Assembly (NCBI GenBank): GCA_017456005.1
Contig: JAFTLJ010000007.1
Coordinates: 1 to 59,096 of the forward strand
Direction of reading: 5' to 3'
DNA length: 59,096 bases
DNA from: Clostridia bacterium
GTDB lineage: Bacteria; Bacillota; Clostridia; Oscillospirales; CAG-272
The notes below the pieces were generated by a model. The model was not told the origin of the DNA. It saw nothing but the letters and a program-made list of their open reading frames with translations, and ran no database searches. Below, piece after piece: positions 43,790 to 52,005 of this stretch. How positions within the stretch are numbered: position 1 is the first letter of the stretch; every line of letters begins with the position of its first letter. The position numbers and the translations under genes were made by a program.

Positions 43790-44803
43790 ATGTTTGAAAA
43801 CTTAAAAAACAAGGGAGAATTTCGCATAGTATACCTCGGCGGCTCTATAACCGAGGGCGCGGGCGCGAGCGATAAAACGCGCCGCTGGTCCACGCAGATA
43901 ACGGCGTACCTCAACTCCCTTGCGCTCGGCAATACCGTTTTCCGCGAGATCAATGCAGGTATAGGCGGCACAAACTCTGCCTACGGCATGCTTCGCCTTT
44001 CGCGCGATGTGATCTCGCAAGACCCCGATGCCGTATTTATAGATTTTTCGCTGAACGATATGGATAGGGACGATGATTTTTCTGCGCGTATGTACGAGGG
44101 CATTATAAGAAAGCTTATGTCGCTTTCCAAGGTGCCGTACGTCATTTGCATAGGCGTTGTGCCCAATAATGAAATTGTATTTAAAACGGAGCTTCACAAA
44201 AAAATAGCCGCACACTACGGCATTCAGTACATAGACGTGAAGGCGGCTATGAACGAGGCATACGGAAAGGGCGAGCCCGGCGTGAACACCGCGCGCGACG
44301 CGCTTTTCCGCCCCGACAACACTCACCCTGTGGAAGCGGGTTATGATTTCTATACAGAGGTTATAAAAAACAATCTTTCGGACGAAAGCTTCAGGCAGCC
44401 GTGCGGCGAGCCTATGTGCGAGGATTTCGAGAAGCGTTGCGGTAAATTTATAAACGCACGCGATTTCGAGCGCATCGGTGCTTGGCGCGAATGCGGCGAG
44501 GGCGATTGGAACGCCCCCAACCCCGGAAGAAGCGGCCCGAGCCTTGCCGTAAGCGAAGCGGGCGCGGAGCTCTGCCTCAAATTTTTCGGCGATGCAGTTC
44601 TCTTGGGCGCACGGTTCGACAGAAACGCAGGTAAAGCGGAGATTTCGCTAGACGGCAAGAGCGAAACGCGCGACCTTTGCTACGCCACTGATAACCAACC
44701 CGTTATCGTGCTGGAGCGCTTCGGGCTCGGCGAGGGCGAGCATACGCTTGCCGTGCGCACACTCGGCGGCGAGGTTAAATTTGATTTTGCAATAATCCCC
44801 TAA
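43790..44803 (+). CDS. SGNH/GDSL hydrolase with C-terminal beta domain
   Basis: A 337-aa esterase-like protein. SGNH blocks are visible: YLGGSITEGAG (Ser), GIGGTNSAYG (Gly), DFSLNDMD (Asn) and RPDNTHPVEAG (Asp and His). Residues about 225-337 form a beta-rich domain, perhaps carbohydrate-binding. No signal peptide. It starts one base after the amidase stop, so the two are coupled; it may deacetylate wall or glycan sugars. Its 3' end is next to the TIR-bounded element. Confidence 0.85.
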   Translation: MFENLKNKGEFRIVYLGGSITEGAGASDKTRRWSTQITAYLNSLALGNTVFREINAGIGGTNSAYGMLRLSRDVISQDPDAVFIDFSLNDMDRDDDFSARMYEGIIRKLMSLSKVPYVICIGVVPNNEIVFKTELHKKIAAHYGIQYIDVKAAMNEAYGKGEPGVNTARDALFRPDNTHPVEAGYDFYTEVIKNNLSDESFRQPCGEPMCEDFEKRCGKFINARDFERIGAWRECGEGDWNAPNPGRSGPSLAVSEAGAELCLKFFGDAVLLGARFDRNAGKAEISLDGKSETRDLCYATDNQPVIVLERFGLGEGEHTLAVRTLGGEVKFDFAIIP

Positions 44804-44918
44804 TAAAAAAAACAGGCTTTTAAAGGCTCCTTCTCATAAGGAAGTTTATTTTCTCTTGTAGGGACCGGCGTCCGCGACGGTTCATTAAGATATATTTACA
44901 CCGCAGAAGGCAAAGAGT

Positions 44919-44949
44919 AACCCCGACAGATTTTTAGTCTGTCGGGGTT
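44919..44949. terminator. Hairpin after zinc-ribbon gene
   Basis: AACCCCGACAGA and TCTGTCGGGGTT, loop 7 nt. Strong stem; the T tract on the minus side is poor. Confidence 0.6.
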
Positions 44950-44965
44950 CTCTATTTATTTGAGT

Positions 44966-45400
44966 TTATATATTTCGTTCCATTTCGTCGGTAGGGCCAT
45001 AATTAATATGCCAATCAAGATATGACGCCAAAACTCCACAATTTGTGCAGCGACTGCCAATATATACCCACTCTACATCACCATTTTCTCTGCGTATAAA
45101 GCCCACTTTTACATTGTGTTCTTTTGATGTTTTACAAACAACACACTTTCGCAGTCTCGGTTTGGCTTCTTCCCATATATCTTGGCAATCCAACAAAATT
45201 TTCTTTTCTCCGCATTTTGGACACTTAATCTGAATAGCTTCCTCATTGCTATCGATACGCATTATCAATGCTTCACTTCCACAAGAATTGCAAACCACAG
45301 GTTTTATGTCTATGTCAGCCTCTTCAGTGTATTCTTTCAAGAACTCATCAATATCATCAGCACAATTTCCATACCAATATTTTCTTGACTTATCGATCAT
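44966..45400 (-). CDS. Zinc-ribbon protein of the TIR element, unknown function
   Basis: A 144-aa protein with four Cys pairs: CNSCG (near residue 37), CPKCG (near 61), CVVC (near 87) and CTNCG (near 118), enough for two zinc ribbons. No catalytic motif is visible. ATG 45400 has GTGAGGAT upstream. AT-rich codon use unlike its neighbours marks it as cargo of the surrounding inverted-repeat element. It may bind nucleic acid, for instance the element's own hairpins; this is speculation. Confidence 0.75.
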   Translation of the reverse strand: MIDKSRKYWYGNCADDIDEFLKEYTEEADIDIKPVVCNSCGSEALIMRIDSNEEAIQIKCPKCGEKKILLDCQDIWEEAKPRLRKCVVCKTSKEHNVKVGFIRRENGDVEWVYIGSRCTNCGVLASYLDWHINYGPTDEMERNI

Positions 45401-45498
45401 ATTATAATCCTCACTTAAAATCAAAGTTATCGTTCCGTTTTATCGCCAGTTTCGCCTTTGTATTACAAAGGCATAGGGCAAAGCCCACACCCCTATTC

Positions 45499-45527
45499 AT
45501 TATATAACAAATCAGCAGAGAAAGCAA
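45499..45527 (-). promoter_or_regulatory. Promoter of zinc-ribbon gene
   Basis: Minus-strand TTGCTT (45,522-45,527), 17 bp, TATAAT (45,499-45,504). The leader contains hairpins GCCTTTGTA/TACAAAGGC (45,453-45,471) and GGGC/GCCC. Confidence 0.65.
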
Positions 45528-45536
45528 GAGTTATAT

Positions 45537-45729
45537 TCCGACTTCGTCGGAGTGATATTATTGCTACCGCAATAGTGATATTGAAGCCTTGCGACTTCAG
45601 TGATATTTTATTCGCCTCCAAAAACTTGCGAAGCAAATACCACTCGGCGTGAGCCGAATACCACTGCGAAGCAATATCACTCGCCGCAGGCGAATAAAAC
45701 TGCCCAACTTCCTTATGAGAAGTTGGGCA
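45537..45729. repeat. Array of seven short hairpins with conserved 7-nt linkers
   Basis: Hairpins in order: TCCGAC/GTCGGA, TATTGC/GCAATA, TGAAG/CTTCA, TTGC/GCAA, TCGGC/GCCGA, TGC/GCA, TCGCC/GGCGA, ending with a 10-bp stem TGCCCAACTT/AAGTTGGGCA. The first three are joined by GTGATAT (45,552; 45,575; 45,600); later linkers are ATACCAC (45,637; 45,658), ATATCAC (45,674) and ATAAAAC (45,694). ATATCAC is the reverse complement of GTGATAT, so polarity flips near 45,610. The weak fourth stem is counted together with its flanks. The whole 45,401-45,927 gap otherwise holds two promoters. Confidence 0.8.
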
Positions 45730-45775
45730 AAGCCTGTTTTTTTATGTAATTAGCCGGAAAGTGATAAAAATAATG

Positions 45776-45804
45776 TTGACAGTTAAGTGTTATCATGTTA
45801 AAAT
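45776..45804 (+). promoter_or_regulatory. Promoter of ADP-ribosylglycohydrolase gene
   Basis: TTGACA (45,776-45,781), 17 bp, TAAAAT (45,799-45,804). It leaves a ~120-nt leader before the start codon. Confidence 0.8.
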
Positions 45805-45927
45805 AAAATATATGATAAATATTGCACGAAAAAAACCGCAACTGTTGTGAAAAACACACAAAATCAACACGAATTTACGTTTCGGGGGAAGCGATATTTA
45901 TACACTCACGATAAAGGAGAAAAGACA

Positions 45928-47310
45928 ATGTCTTACAGCACAAAGTACAACATACAGCCCGATCCGAGCGGCTTCCGCGATTGGGACGATTACTCAAGGC
46001 AAATCGATATTGAGTACAGGCAATCCATCGAGGAAGGGCTTGACATTGAAAAGTACAAGCCTCTTTTTGACGTAGCGCAAAGTCTCGATTTCGATCAGTA
46101 CAAGCTGGAACTTACAAATATTCTTTACAACATCGTAAAGAATGCGGAAACAAGAGCTGATTATAAGTACAACGAGCCTTCCTCGCTCGAAGAGATAAAG
46201 GAGCTTCGCAAGCCCTACAGCTTCAAGGCGAATATACCCGCGAGCAAGGAAGCTTTCAGGGAAAAAATAAGCGGCGCCTGGTACGGCAGAATTTGCGGTT
46301 GCTTGCTAGGCAAAGCGGTTGAGGGCATCAAGGTTCGTGAATTTTGGCCATTCCTCAAGGAAACGGGCAACTACCCCATGCACCGTTACATCTACAAAAG
46401 CGATATCACCGAGGAAATTCAGGCAAAATATGAATATAACTTTATGGCTTCCTGCTTTGCGGACGATATCACCTGCGCTCCCATCGACGACGATACCAAC
46501 TATACCGTTATGGCGATGAAGCTCATTTCTAAATACGGAAAGGATTTTACACCCAAGGACGTTATCGAGTGCTGGATCGAAAGGCAATATAAAAACTCCT
46601 ACTGCACGGCAGAGCGCCTTGCTTACATAAACTATATCCAGGGATATTTGCCCCCCGCCTCCGCGGTCTACAAAAATCCCTACCGCGAATGGATAGGTGC
46701 GCAGATACGCGGAGACTACTTTGGCTATATCAACCCCGGCAACCCCGAGCTTGCGGCTGAAATGGCATTCAGGGATGCCTGCATTTCTCACGTTAAAAAC
46801 GGTATCTACGGCGAAATGTTTGTGGCGGCGATGATTGCTATTGCGGCTGTAAACGATGACATAAAGGATATAATCCTCGGCGGTCTTGCCGAAATTCCCG
46901 CAACGTCGCGCCTTTACGAAGCGATAATGCGTCTTGTGGAAAGATATGACGCAGGCGTTACGAAAGAGGAGGCCTTTGCCGATATCCACGCGGAATGGAA
47001 CGATGAGGATGCGCACGATTGGTGCCACACCATTTCCAATGCGCTTATAGTTGTTGCTTCTCTGCTTTATGGCGAGGGCGACTACAGCAAGTCTATCTGT
47101 ATGTCCGTTGAAACGGGCTTTGATACGGACTGCAACGGCGCGACAGTCGGCTCTGTGCTTGGTATGCGCGGCGGAGAGAGTTCTATTGACGAATACTGGA
47201 AAAAGCCTCTGAACGGTACACTCGAAACGACAATAAGATGGGCAAATAAAATGCCTATAGCATCTCTTGTGAAAAACACACTCGAGCATTTGCCCGAAGA
47301 CCTTTTCTGA
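45928..47310 (+). CDS. ADP-ribosylglycohydrolase family protein
   Basis: A 460-aa protein. After an N-terminal helical extension of ~105 residues comes the DraG/ARH fold: GAWYGRICGCLLGKAVEG near 113, PIDDDTNYTVMAM near 165 with the metal-binding Asp residues, and ETGFDTDCNGATVGSVLG near 410 with the second metal site. These enzymes remove ADP-ribose from proteins, but many bacterial members act on small molecules such as ADP-ribosyl or nucleoside substrates. ATG 45928 has AAAGGAG upstream. Monocistronic. It is 38 kb from the putative ART gene, so no direct link is claimed. Confidence 0.9.
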   Translation: MSYSTKYNIQPDPSGFRDWDDYSRQIDIEYRQSIEEGLDIEKYKPLFDVAQSLDFDQYKLELTNILYNIVKNAETRADYKYNEPSSLEEIKELRKPYSFKANIPASKEAFREKISGAWYGRICGCLLGKAVEGIKVREFWPFLKETGNYPMHRYIYKSDITEEIQAKYEYNFMASCFADDITCAPIDDDTNYTVMAMKLISKYGKDFTPKDVIECWIERQYKNSYCTAERLAYINYIQGYLPPASAVYKNPYREWIGAQIRGDYFGYINPGNPELAAEMAFRDACISHVKNGIYGEMFVAAMIAIAAVNDDIKDIILGGLAEIPATSRLYEAIMRLVERYDAGVTKEEAFADIHAEWNDEDAHDWCHTISNALIVVASLLYGEGDYSKSICMSVETGFDTDCNGATVGSVLGMRGGESSIDEYWKKPLNGTLETTIRWANKMPIASLVKNTLEHLPEDLF

Positions 47311-47356
47311 GGGAGAATGAGATGCGTATATCTCGTTAAAGCAAGTTCCAAAAGCA

Positions 47357-47389
47357 AAAAATCGTGAGCCTCGGCTCACGATTTTTTTT
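47357..47389. terminator. Intrinsic terminator
   Basis: AAAATCGTGAGCC and GGCTCACGATTTT with a T tract, following the ADP-ribosylglycohydrolase gene. Confidence 0.88.
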
Positions 47390-47463
47390 CGGGAAGGAGA
47401 GCCTGCGGCTTTCCAAACGATTATACGAACTTTTTCTTTAAACAAGAAAAAGAGGATCATTTT

Positions 47464-47910
47464 TTATTTTGTTCCTGTAGAGCCGAAGCCGCCTTCGCCG
47501 CGTTCCGTGCCCGAAAGCTCGGTTCTTTCGGTAAATTCCGCCGTGAAGTATGGTGCGAAAACCATCTGTGCCACGCGCTCGCCGTTTTCTATGACCACGT
47601 CCTCTGCGCTGTGGTTGTGCAAGCATACGATGATTTCGCCGCGATAGTCGCTGTCGATAACGCCGACCTTGTTTGCAGGTGCTGCACCGCGCTTGCAAGC
47701 CATGCCGCTGCGCGCGTATATAAGCCCTACAACGCCCTCCGGTATTTCCAGCGATATGCCCGTGTGTATAAACTCCGTGCCGCCTGCCGCTATTGTTACG
47801 GCATCGTCGCACAGCGCATAGAGGTCTGCCCCCGCGGAATATGCAGAGCCGTACGTGGGCACTTTTGCGCGTTCATCGAGCTTTTTAAACATTACGTTAA
47901 TTTTATTCAT
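47464..47910 (-). CDS. dut: dUTP diphosphatase
   Basis: Trimeric dUTPase hydrolysing dUTP to dUMP. 148 aa with all five motifs: AGADLYA, ARSGMACK, GVIDSDYRGEI, RVAQMVFAP and the C-terminal GEGGFGSTG arm. The Asp of GVIDSDY is catalytic. CGGAG precedes ATG 47910. Located alone; not obviously phage-linked. Confidence 0.96.
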   Translation of the reverse strand: MNKINVMFKKLDERAKVPTYGSAYSAGADLYALCDDAVTIAAGGTEFIHTGISLEIPEGVVGLIYARSGMACKRGAAPANKVGVIDSDYRGEIIVCLHNHSAEDVVIENGERVAQMVFAPYFTAEFTERTELSGTERGEGGFGSTGTK

Positions 47911-47997
47911 AATACTTTACTCCGTGAAATTATTGTGTTAATATGAGAATATGTTAACACGAATTATGCGAAAAATCAAGGAATAAAGGGGAATGTT

Positions 47998-48246
47998 ATG
48001 AAGAAATTTACGGCTGTTTTGCTCGCTGTACTTGTTTTGGTGCTTGTTTTTGCGCAGGCGGCGTTTGCCGCTGTTGTGACAACTGAGGCGCAGGGAAGCG
48101 CCGCCGCAACGAAAGAGGGATACGAGGATGGTATGGTGCGTGGGCTGAATGTGGATATGCCTATAATAACCTGCATTATCATCGTGTGTGCGTGCATAGT
48201 ATACGGTATAGCAGAGCTTCGCAAGCACAAAAACGATACTCTTTGA
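47998..48246 (+). CDS. Small exported or membrane protein
   Basis: An 82-aa protein with an N-terminal signal (cleavage likely after AQAAFA, residue ~24), an acidic middle and a second membrane segment at about 54-70 (MPIITCIIIVCACIVYGIAEL) before a basic tail. AAGGGG lies upstream of ATG. I do not recognise the family. galE starts 99 bp later from its own promoter. Confidence 0.65.
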   Translation: MKKFTAVLLAVLVLVLVFAQAAFAAVVTTEAQGSAAATKEGYEDGMVRGLNVDMPIITCIIIVCACIVYGIAELRKHKNDTL

Positions 48247-48265
48247 AAAAACGTGCTTGTTATTG

Positions 48266-48295
48266 TTGACACGGCGCGTGGATATGTGGTAAAAT
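48266..48295 (+). promoter_or_regulatory. Promoter of galE
   Basis: TTGACA (48,266-48,271), 18 bp, TAAAAT (48,290-48,295). Confidence 0.8.
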
Positions 48296-48345
48296 ATAAG
48301 AGTAAAATATATAAATCATATCATTCACGAAAGGAAGGAAAAAAT

Positions 48346-49362
48346 ATGAAAATTTTGCTTACGGGCGGTGCGGGTTACATCGGTTCTCACACAGCCATTG
48401 AACTTATGAGTGCTGGCTATGAAATCGTTATCTGCGATAACTTTTCCAACAGCAAGCCCGAAGCTCTCAGAAGAATCAAAACCATCTCCGGCAAAGAATT
48501 CCCCTTCTACGAAATAGACGTTGCGGACAAAGCGGCTCTTTCCGAAGTTTTCGCAAAAGAGGAAATCGGCGCGGTTATCCACTTTGCAGGCTACAAGGCT
48601 GTAGGCGAATCTGTGGCGAAGCCTATTGAATATTACAGAAACAACCTTGATACTACCCTCACACTCCTTGAGGTTATGAAGGAATACGGCTGCAAAAACC
48701 TTATTTTCAGCTCCTCCGCTACGGTTTACGGTGCACCCGATGAAGTTCCGATAAAAGAAACTGCCGTTGTGGGCAGATGCACGAACCCCTACGGCTGGAC
48801 AAAATATATGATAGAACGTATTTTGGAGGGCGTTTGCATTTCCGACCCCACGTTCTCTGCGGTAATTTTGCGCTATTTCAACCCTGTTGGCGCACACATT
48901 TCGGGCCTTATAGGCGAAGACCCCCAAGGCATACCGAACAACCTTATGCCCTATATTTCCCAGGTTGCCGTGGGCAAGCTCAAACAGCTCGGCGTTTTCG
49001 GCGACGATTACCCCACGAAGGACGGCACGGGCGTGCGCGACTACATTCACGTTGTAGACCTTGCCAAAGGCCACGTTGCCGCCGCACGTTACATCGAAAA
49101 GAACGATGGGCTTGAGGTATTCAATCTCGGCACGAGCGTTGGCTATAGCGTGCTCGATATGGTTCACGCTTTTGAAGAAGCAAACGGTATAAAGATAAAC
49201 TACCGCATAGCGGAACGCCGCCCCGGCGATATTGCGGAATGCTATGCAGACGCCACGAAGGCGAAGGAAAAGCTCGGCTGGCAGGCAGAGCTCGGTGTTG
49301 TTGATATGTGCCGCGACGCTTGGAGATGGCAGAAAAACAACCCCAACGGCTACGGGGAATAA
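48346..49362 (+). CDS. galE: UDP-glucose 4-epimerase
   Basis: Interconverts UDP-glucose and UDP-galactose (or the N-acetyl forms). 338 aa short-chain dehydrogenase: TGGAGYIGSH NAD motif (residues 6-15), catalytic Ser in FSSSATVYG and the YGWTK Tyr-x3-Lys pair near 150, and RYFNPVGAH. GGAAGG precedes ATG 48346. Supplies sugar nucleotides for wall polymers or the Leloir pathway. Confidence 0.97.
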   Translation: MKILLTGGAGYIGSHTAIELMSAGYEIVICDNFSNSKPEALRRIKTISGKEFPFYEIDVADKAALSEVFAKEEIGAVIHFAGYKAVGESVAKPIEYYRNNLDTTLTLLEVMKEYGCKNLIFSSSATVYGAPDEVPIKETAVVGRCTNPYGWTKYMIERILEGVCISDPTFSAVILRYFNPVGAHISGLIGEDPQGIPNNLMPYISQVAVGKLKQLGVFGDDYPTKDGTGVRDYIHVVDLAKGHVAAARYIEKNDGLEVFNLGTSVGYSVLDMVHAFEEANGIKINYRIAERRPGDIAECYADATKAKEKLGWQAELGVVDMCRDAWRWQKNNPNGYGE

Positions 49363-49374
49363 AATAAAGTTAAG

Positions 49375-49401
49375 AAAACGGAGCGTAAGCTCCGTTTTTT
49401 T
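49375..49401 (+). terminator. Terminator of galE
   Basis: AAAACGGAGC, loop GTAA, GCTCCGTTTT then T tract. Confidence 0.88.
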
Positions 49402-49432
49402 GCCGATTTTTCAAAAAAATGCACAAAAAATA

Positions 49433-49461
49433 TTTATTTATTCACAAATATAGTGTATAAT
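49433..49461 (+). promoter_or_regulatory. Candidate promoter of glpK
   Basis: TTTATT (49,433-49,438), 17 bp, TATAAT (49,456-49,461), 35 bp upstream of the start codon. Confidence 0.55.
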
Positions 49462-49496
49462 TTAAATAACAAATGTAGAAAACGGAGGAAACGGCA

Positions 49497-50987
49497 TTGA
49501 AAAAATATATAATAGCGCTCGATGCGGGCACCACAAGCGTGCGCGCGATAATATACGATAAGAACTTAAATTCCGTGGGCTGTGCCCAAAAGGAGTTTAC
49601 GCAGATATACCCGAAGCCCGGGTACGTGGAGCACGATGCACAGGAAATTTTCGCCTGCGCATACTCTGTTATGACAGAGGTTTTACTCATCTCGGGCATT
49701 ATGCCATCGGAAATAGCCGGCATAGGCATAACCAATCAGCGCGAAACTACCGTTGTGTGGAGCCGCGAAACGGGCGAGCCCGTGTGCGGAGCCATAGTGT
49801 GGCAATGCCGCAGAACTGCGTATATCTGCCGCGAAATAGAGGCGGCAGGGCATGCGCCGTATATAAAGGAAACCACAGGCTTGCCTATGGACGCATATTT
49901 TTCTGCCTCCAAAATAAAATGGATACTTGATAACGTGCCGCACGCGCGCGAGCGTGCAGAGGCAGGCGAGCTTCTTTTTGGCACTATAGATACCTGGCTT
50001 ATCTGGCGGCTTACGGGCGGCAAAGCGCACGTTACAGACAGAACTAACGCTTCCCGAACCATGCTCTACGATATAAACAAGCTTTGCTGGGATAAAAAGC
50101 TTATGGATATTTTCGGCGTGCCCGAATGTATGTTGCCGAAGGTATGCTCCTCGGGCGAGGTATACGGCGAATTTGCGCTTATGGGCGAAAATATTCCTAT
50201 TTGTGCTATCGCGGGCGACCAACAGTCGGCACTTTTCGGTTCTTGTTGCTTTTCAGCGGGAGAGGCGAAGAATACTTACGGCACGGGTTGCTTTTTGCTT
50301 ATGAACACGGGTGCGGAACGCCCGCGCGGCGAAAGCGGACTCATAGCTACCGTTGCGGCGGGAATTGCCGGCGAGCCCGTGCAGTATGCGGCAGAGGGCA
50401 GTGTTTTTGTGGGCGGAGCTGTGGTAAAGTGGCTGCGCGATGAGCTCGGCTTTATAAAAAGCTCTGCCGATACGCTTGAAATAGCGCGCAGCGTGACGGA
50501 TAGCGGCGGTGTTTACGTTGTGCCTGCCTTCACGGGTATGGGTGCGCCGTATTGGAGCATGGATGCGCGCGGCACGATTTTTGGGCTTACGCGCGGCAGC
50601 GGCAGCGCTCACATAGTGCGTGCGGCGCTTGAATCTATAGCATACCAGAGCGCAGACGTTATAAGCGCCATGGAAAAGGACGTGGGCGTAAAGCTTGGCA
50701 CGCTAAAGGTGGACGGCGGTGCTTCCGCAAACGATTTTCTTGTGCAGTTCCAGGCGGATATTTCCGAGCTTACGGCGGTTCGCACGGCATCCTGCGAGGC
50801 TACGGCGCGCGGTGCGGCGGCGCTCGCAGGGCTTACGCTCGGCTTCTATAAAAACAGGGAAGAGATAGCCGCTTTGCCCACAAATATGGAATTTTTTGCG
50901 CCGAAAATGGCGGCAGAGGAAAGGGAAGCGCGCCTTTGCGGTTGGCACAAGGCGGTAGATGCGGCACTTTACTGGGCGGAAAAATAA
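49497..50987 (+). CDS. glpK: Glycerol kinase
   Basis: Phosphorylates glycerol to glycerol 3-phosphate. 496 aa, FGGY fold: DAGTTSVRAI (9-18), GITNQRETTVVW near 79, WQCRRT near 101, GTIDTWLIWRLTGG near 162, AGDQQSALFG near 240, YGTGCFLLMNTG and DGGASANDFLVQFQADI. Start is TTG 49497 with GGAGGAAAC upstream. A lipase-like hydrolase follows 54 bp later, which could deliver glycerol from monoacylglycerols. No glpF or glpD is in the window. Confidence 0.96.
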   Translation: MKKYIIALDAGTTSVRAIIYDKNLNSVGCAQKEFTQIYPKPGYVEHDAQEIFACAYSVMTEVLLISGIMPSEIAGIGITNQRETTVVWSRETGEPVCGAIVWQCRRTAYICREIEAAGHAPYIKETTGLPMDAYFSASKIKWILDNVPHARERAEAGELLFGTIDTWLIWRLTGGKAHVTDRTNASRTMLYDINKLCWDKKLMDIFGVPECMLPKVCSSGEVYGEFALMGENIPICAIAGDQQSALFGSCCFSAGEAKNTYGTGCFLLMNTGAERPRGESGLIATVAAGIAGEPVQYAAEGSVFVGGAVVKWLRDELGFIKSSADTLEIARSVTDSGGVYVVPAFTGMGAPYWSMDARGTIFGLTRGSGSAHIVRAALESIAYQSADVISAMEKDVGVKLGTLKVDGGASANDFLVQFQADISELTAVRTASCEATARGAAALAGLTLGFYKNREEIAALPTNMEFFAPKMAAEEREARLCGWHKAVDAALYWAEK

Positions 50988-51041
50988 AATGCAGAATGAA
51001 GAGCGCAGAATGCAGAATTATATAATTGAATGGAGGATTTT

Positions 51042-51968
51042 ATGTTTTATAACGTATTTACAAAGCAAGTGCCGTCGAGCGACGGCGTGAACACTCTTTG
51101 CGGCAAGGTGTACGTGCCGTTGGGCGAAGTAAAGGCGCTTTTTCAGGTAGCGCACGGCATGGCAGAGCATATAGAAAGATATGATGAATTTATGGGCTTT
51201 ATGGCAGACAACGGGTACGTCGTTTTTGCGTATGACCACGTGGGGCACGGCGAAACGGGTGCGAAAGCAGGGCATTTCGGTTATATTTCGGACAAGTTTG
51301 GCTATAAAACTCTTGTAGACGACATCCACGTATTCGCAGAAGCCGTGAAGGCGGATTTCCCCGGCAAAAAGCATATTCTTATGGGGCACAGTATGGGTTC
51401 TTTTGTAGCGCGTATATACGCGGCGAGATACGGCAAAGGGCTTGCCGGGCTTATACCCATGGGCACGGGCGGCTATAACCCCGTGGCGAAGGTGGGTATA
51501 TTGCTCACGAAGACGATAAAGGAAAAGTTCGGAACCACGTACGTTTCCGATTTCGTAAACAAGCTCGTTTTCGGCTCGTACAACGCACGCACGGAAAAAG
51601 GAAGCAATTTTGCTTGGCTTTCCGAAAACAAAGAAAATGTTGAAAACTACGAGGCAGACGAATTTTGCGGTTATCCTTTCACCGTAAGCGCCATGCAGGA
51701 CCTTATAACGCTCACTTATCTTGCAAACACCAATACGGTAGCGCGCGAAACGCCGAAGAATTTGCCCATTTATCTTGTGGCGGGTGCAGAAGACCCCGTG
51801 GGCGCATACGGCGAGGGCGTGAAGCGCGTTGGCTTTAAGCTGCATCAAAAGGGCGTGAAGGACGTTAAATTCAAGCTCTACAAGGATGCGCGCCATGAAA
51901 TTTTGAACGATTTTTGCAAGGAAGAGGTTTTCTGCGATATTTTAGCGTTTGCGGAAAGAGTTATTTGA
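51042..51968 (+). CDS. Alpha/beta hydrolase, monoacylglycerol-lipase-like
   Basis: A 308-aa serine hydrolase. VAHGMAEHIERYDEF is the oxyanion strand, LMGHSMGSFVAR holds the nucleophile Ser (GxSxG, near residue 114), AGAEDPVG the acid and DARHEILND the His. This sequence order matches monoacylglycerol lipase and lysophospholipase. ATG 51042 has GGAGG five bases upstream; the ATG at 51030 overlaps that site. It follows glpK in the same direction, separated by a short repeated GCAGAATG stretch. Confidence 0.88.
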   Translation: MFYNVFTKQVPSSDGVNTLCGKVYVPLGEVKALFQVAHGMAEHIERYDEFMGFMADNGYVVFAYDHVGHGETGAKAGHFGYISDKFGYKTLVDDIHVFAEAVKADFPGKKHILMGHSMGSFVARIYAARYGKGLAGLIPMGTGGYNPVAKVGILLTKTIKEKFGTTYVSDFVNKLVFGSYNARTEKGSNFAWLSENKENVENYEADEFCGYPFTVSAMQDLITLTYLANTNTVARETPKNLPIYLVAGAEDPVGAYGEGVKRVGFKLHQKGVKDVKFKLYKDARHEILNDFCKEEVFCDILAFAERVI

Positions 51969-51974
51969 AATAAA

Positions 51975-52004
51975 GAAAAAACTCCGTGAAAACGGAGTTT
52001 TTTT
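51975..52004. terminator. Bidirectional terminator
   Basis: AAAAACTCCGT, loop GAAA, ACGGAGTTTTT, between the convergent hydrolase and permease genes. Confidence 0.88.
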
Positions 52005-52005
52005 G

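Larger units (their letters stand above)
44805..45743. mobile_element. ~0.94-kb element with terminal inverted repeats and hairpin array
   Basis: Outer ends are inverted repeats: an A tract followed by CAGGCTTT (44,805-44,820) against AAAGCCTG followed by a T tract (45,729-45,743). The homology continues inward, with CTTCTCATAAGGAAGTT near 44,830-44,846 and its complement near 45,708-45,724, about 40 bp in all with mismatches. Inside lie a zinc-ribbon gene and a seven-hairpin array. No transposase is present, so movement would need help in trans. It sits directly after an SGNH gene and 33 bp before the promoter of the ADP-ribosylglycohydrolase gene. Confidence 0.65.

Noticed and set aside
45537-45729. 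CRISPR array
   Set aside because: Linkers are only 7 nt, units are unequal hairpins, and no cas gene is nearby.
50989-51028. GCAGAATG direct repeats between glpK and the hydrolase as a regulatory array
   Set aside because: Only two or three short copies; such strings are common spacer sequence and no promoter fits.
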